Source: Cercis canadensis (taxonomy: Eukaryota > Streptophyta > Magnoliopsida > Fabales > Fabaceae). Taken from it: a stretch of 64,000 nt of DNA. A program made the translations under genes and the position numbers. The DNA lies in NCBI GenBank assembly GCA_003255065.1, contig QAOA01001289.1, positions 243,188 to 307,187 of the forward strand. The letters run 5' to 3'. Below, one piece after another: positions 60,051 to 64,000 of the stretch (position 1 is its first letter; every line of letters begins with the position of its first letter). The notes beneath the pieces were generated by a model. The model saw only the letters and a program-made list of their open reading frames with translations. It made no database searches and was not told the origin of the DNA.

Positions 60051-63000
60051 TTTTTTTTTTTTTTTTTCAAATGACAATTGGCTCTTTTTTTTTTTTTTTC
60101 ATATAATACTTTGCACATTGCATATTAAAATTCACAACCTTCACACTTGTATATTAATTACCCACAAGCACAAGAGCTCCTCCAAGATAATGAACCAATG
60201 CTCTCCTATTCCCTAAGGTAAGGTAACAACATGGTTTTTCATATAGGCATATAATGAGCTAAGACTAAAGATAGGCAAATAGGCTCAATGGGGATAATCA
60301 AAGGGAAATGATGCAAGGTTGGCCATTTGGCAAAGTAGCTAAATTAAGAAAGAATGTCTCAATCATGTTTATGTATGCAAGTGAAAATGTAGCCTAAAAA
60401 AGAATTAAACAAGTTCTAGAGTGAACAAATTCCATGAGTGAAAATCACACAAGAAGGAAAAGAATGACACAAATGCTAAATCCATTCATCAAAAGGCTCA
60501 AAACTCACAAGACATGTATCTATTAAACTTAATCACCAATCCAACATCTAAAACTAAGCATGTGAAATTCAAGAAGGAAGACAATTATTCAATCATGTTA
60601 TGAACCTTAAATTATAATTGCTTCAAACTTACAACTTCACAAATTTTACAAATCCTAAAACATCATTGGAAGGTAATTAAAACAGAAAAATGACAAAAAA
60701 AAAATAGAAAAAATAGCAAGAACAACAAACAGAAAACAGCAAAGGGACACAAAACAGAAAATTAAAATAGAAACAGAAAATAGCAAACAGCAAAATAGTA
60801 AAGTAAATACAAAATTAATCAACTAAACAACAAAATAGTAAAACAACTAAACAATACAAAAGTCCTTCCCCCACACTTAAATTTTGCATTACCCTCAATG
60901 TAAAAGCTTCAAAAAGTAGCAATAGTTCTCAATTAACAGCAGTCACATAAGGACAAGTAAAATAAAAGAGAGAGAAGAAACATCTTTATTAGGGGAGGTA
61001 GATGGCATCTTGCAAGTGGACCTCCTCCACGATGTCCTCTTGAGCTCCCTCATAGAATGGCTTGAGGCGATGCCCATTGACTTTGAAAGCCTTGCTGGTG
61101 GACTCACTCGCTATCTCGACTGCACCATAAGGAAAAACCTTGGTGACAACAAATGGACCAAGCCACCGAGATCGGAGCTTGCCGGGCATGAGCTTTAGGT
61201 GAGAGTTATACAGGAGAACTTTTTGGCCAATAGAGAACTCCTTCCTCAGCACCATGTTATTATGAAACCTCTTGGTCTTTTCCTTGTAGATGCGGGAACT
61301 CTCATAAGCATCCAAACGAAGCTCCTCAAACTCTTGGAGGTGAAACTTTCTCTGGGATCCGGCTTGGCTCAAATCAAGGTTGCACTGCTTGACCACCCAA
61401 TAGGCATTGTGCTTAAGCTCCACTGGAAGGCGGCATGCTTTGCCAAAAACTATCCGGTAGGGAGACATCCTAATAGGTGTCTTGAAAGCAGTCTGGTATG
61501 CCCACAGAGCATCCTTAAGTCACAAACTCCAGTCCTTCCTATTAGGTTGGACAGTCTTCTCCAAGATTTGCTTGATCTCCCTATTGGAGACTTCAGCTTG
61601 CCCATTGGTCTGAGGGTGGTAAGAGGTAGAAACCTTATGCCTGACTCCATATTTCTTCATTAAAGCCGCCATGGTCTGGTTGCAAAAATGTGAACCCTGA
61701 TCACTAATGATGGCCCTATGAATGCCAAATCTGCAGAAAATGTTTGATCTAACAAAATCCACAACAACTTTAGAATCATCAGTATTTGTGGCTTTCGCCT
61801 CCACCCACTTAGATACATTATCAACAACGAGTAAGATGTAAACAAAACCGAATGAAACAGGAAAAGGCCTCATAAAGTCAATACCCCAGACATAAAAAAT
61901 CTCACAAAATAGCAAAGGCTGCTGGGGCATCTCATGCCTATGGGAAATATTCCTGGTTCTCTAACATTGTTCACAAGATTTACAAAATATGTGTGCATCC
62001 CTAAATAAAGTGACCTAATAGAACCCAGAGTCTAAGACTTTCCTAGCCATACGTTGAGGGCCAAAATGTCCACCACATGTGAAAGTATGGCAAAATCTAA
62101 GAACAAACTGAAACTTATTATCAGGCACACATCTCCTAATTATTTGATCACTGCAAAACTTCCAGAGATAGGGATCATCCCACACATAATATTTTGCCTC
62201 ACTCTTTAACTTGACTATTTGTGCACGTGTGAGGTGTGAGGGCAAAGCATGGGCAACTAGATAATTCACAAGATCTGCATACCATGGAAACTCACCATGT
62301 AGCCCTAACAGCTGCTCGTCAAGAAAGGAATCCTGAATGGGCAGTGGATCAGGATCTCGCTCGATGCGGCTCAGGTGGTCAGCAACTAGGTTCCTTGCTC
62401 TACTTTTGTCTCGGATCTCCACATTAAACTCTTAGAGCAGCAACATCTACCTAATCAGCTGTGGCTTGGCATCCGGTTTCTTCAAAAGATACTTTAGAGC
62501 TGTATGATCTGAAAATACCACAACCTTAAAATCTATCAAATAAGACCTGAACTTATCTAATGCAAAAATAATAGATAAAAGTTCTTTTTCGGTGGTTGTG
62601 TAGTTTGCTTGAGCAGCATCTAGAGTTCTTGAAGCATAGTAAACCACATAGGAATCTTTGGTCACTCGCTGCGCCAAGACAGCTCCCAAGGCATAGTTAG
62701 AAGCGTCGCACATCAACTCGAACGGGAGTGTCCAATCAGGTGGCTGAATGACAGGGGTACTGGTTAGAGCTAGCTTCGGGCGGTTGAAAGCTTCCTTGCA
62801 CTTTTGATCAAACAGAAACTCCACATCTTTCTGCAGAAGGCTGGACAGTGGGATGACTATCTTGCTGAAGTCTCTGATAAAGCGCCGGTAGAAACTTGCA
62901 TGTCCAAGAAATGACCTAACTTCCCGTACGCATGTGGGGTAAGATAAAGCAGTAATGACATCAATTTTAGCAGGATCTACCTCAACTCCCTTCTTAGACA

Positions 63001-64000
63001 CTACATGGCCTAAAACTATACCCTGCTCTACCATGAAATGAAATTTTTCAAAATTTAAAACAATGTTAGTTTCAATGCAGCGATGTAGCACTCTAGCTAG
63101 GCTATTCAGACAGGCATCAAAAGAAGAACCATAGACAATAAAATCGTCCATAAACACCTCCATACACTCCTCTAAAAAGTCAGAGAATATACTCACCATG
63201 CACCGCTGGAAGGTACCAGGGGCGTTGCAAAGGCCGAAAGGCATTCGTCGGTAAGCAAATGTGCCGAAGGGACATGTGAAAATGGTCTTCTCTTGATCCT
63301 CCTGTGCAATATGAATCTGGAAGTATCCAGTGTAGCTATCCAGGAAGCAGTAATGTGATTTCCCAGCTAACCGCTCTAACATTTGATCGATGAACGGCAG
63401 AGGGTAATGATCCTTCCTGATGGCTTAATTTAGCCTCCTATAATCGATGTAGCCCCGCCAGCTGTTCTGCACTCGGGTAGGTAGTAGTTCGTTATTCTGG
63501 TTTGCCACCACTATAACCCTGGATTTCTTCGGGACGACCTGCACCGGGCTCACCCAGGTGCTATCAGATATGGGATAGATGATGCCAACTTGCAAAAGCT
63601 TGGTCACCTCCTTCTTTACCACGTCCAGAATGAGAGAGTTTAATCGCCTCTGGGGTTGCCTCACTGGTTTAGCTCAATCTTCAAGTAATATGCGATGCAT
63701 GCATGTAGACAGATTAATACCAGGAATATCCGCTAATGTCCAACCAATGGTTTGCTTATGCTCTCTCAGAATCAGTAGCAATCTCTCCTCTTGCTCAGGA
63801 AGTAGGTTGTTTGCCACGATCACAGGAAGCTGCTATTCAGATGCCAAATATGCATACTTCAGATGCTTAGGCAGAGACTTCAACTCTAACTTGGGTGGCT
63901 GAACTACAGAGGACAGTAATCTAGGTGGCTGCACTCCAATCTCTGCAGAATGAATCTCCTCATATTCAGTGGTTACCGAAGGCTATGGGGAACCAGAATC
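60050..64000 (-). mobile_element. Element C: Athila-like Ty3/Gypsy, 3' part, running off the window
   Basis: Minus-strand relative of element B, aligning with it from the end of its protease-RT linker through pol and about 0.9 kb of the 3' non-coding region (60,050-60,985). It stops at a run of about 18 T (+ strand) without reaching a polypurine tract at the LTR or a 3' LTR. The PPT-like tract after pol is present (element sense TTAAGTGTGGGGGAAGG near 60,865-60,881). The left boundary joins unrelated sequence at about 60,050. Several breaks; the upstream half lies beyond the window. Confidence 0.93.
60986..64000 (-). pseudogene. Element C pol region (partial)
   Basis: From high to low coordinate: protease-RT linker (64,000 to about 63,680; PPKLELKSLPKHLKYAYLAS-like), reverse transcriptase (about 63,660-62,950; VSPVQVVPKKS, PFGLCNAPGTFQRC, active site FMDD near 63,155), RNase H (about 62,740-62,450; [23 protein letters not shown]), integrase zinc region (about 62,110-61,960), integrase core (about 61,900-61,560) and C-terminal end (to 60,989; [28 protein letters not shown]). 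Very close to B in sequence, so the two come from one subfamily. Several breaks. Confidence 0.92.

Overview
The window comes from a flowering plant nuclear genome, most likely a eudicot. It holds one recognisable host gene with GT-AG introns, MED18, set among nested LTR retrotransposons of plant-specific type (Ty1/Copia, Athila-like Ty3/Gypsy and Tat/Ogre-like Ty3/Gypsy), with remnants of hAT and Mutator-like DNA transposons. The sequence is AT-rich between elements. I cannot name the species. All coordinates were worked out by eye; repeat ends with target-site duplications (TSDs) should be exact or within a base or two.

Left part (1-8,531): two broken Copia elements lie head to tail on the + strand (1 to about 2,630, and about 2,630 to 5,970). 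Exons 2-5 of MED18, the Mediator head-module subunit, follow at 6,039-7,658, with open frame and good splice sites. Exon 1 is not in the window. If the gene is live, the Copia wreckage sits in its first intron.

Middle (8,532-51,216): a Tat/Ogre-type LTR (8,532-16,866) is split by a very young Copia element (11,145-16,083; LTRs differ at about 2 of 380 positions). Next comes a 34-kb nest. The outer shell is a pol-less Tat/Ogre-like element with gag (17,207-51,216, minus strand, TSD ATTGT). Inside it is an Athila-like element A (21,220-41,895, minus strand, TSD AACTC). Inside the 5' LTR of A is a second Athila-like element B (30,898-41,604, plus strand, TSD TCAGG). The 5' LTR of the outer element is also split by an oppositely oriented solo LTR of its own group (48,042-50,255, TSD ATCCA). 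LTR divergence by eye falls in nesting order: outer about 9 % in a sampled segment, A about 5-7 %, B about 3 %.

Right part (51,217-64,000): a microsatellite with a 77-base assembly gap; an hAT-type element (52,014-55,541) with a Mutator-like long-inverted-repeat element inside it; three 76-bp tandem units, the first split by an Athila-like solo LTR (55,638-56,948, TSD CCTCT); a BED-finger hAT remnant; a broken PPR gene fragment; and a third Athila-like element C on the minus strand, running off the window end.

The most interesting signals not explained by ordinary annotation are a pair of small hairpins kept at the same place in all four Tat/Ogre-type LTRs, a primer-binding-site-like motif inside those LTRs, and two families of tandem repeats in the 3' region of the outer element. 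I found no tRNA or rRNA gene, CRISPR array or complete new protein-coding system.
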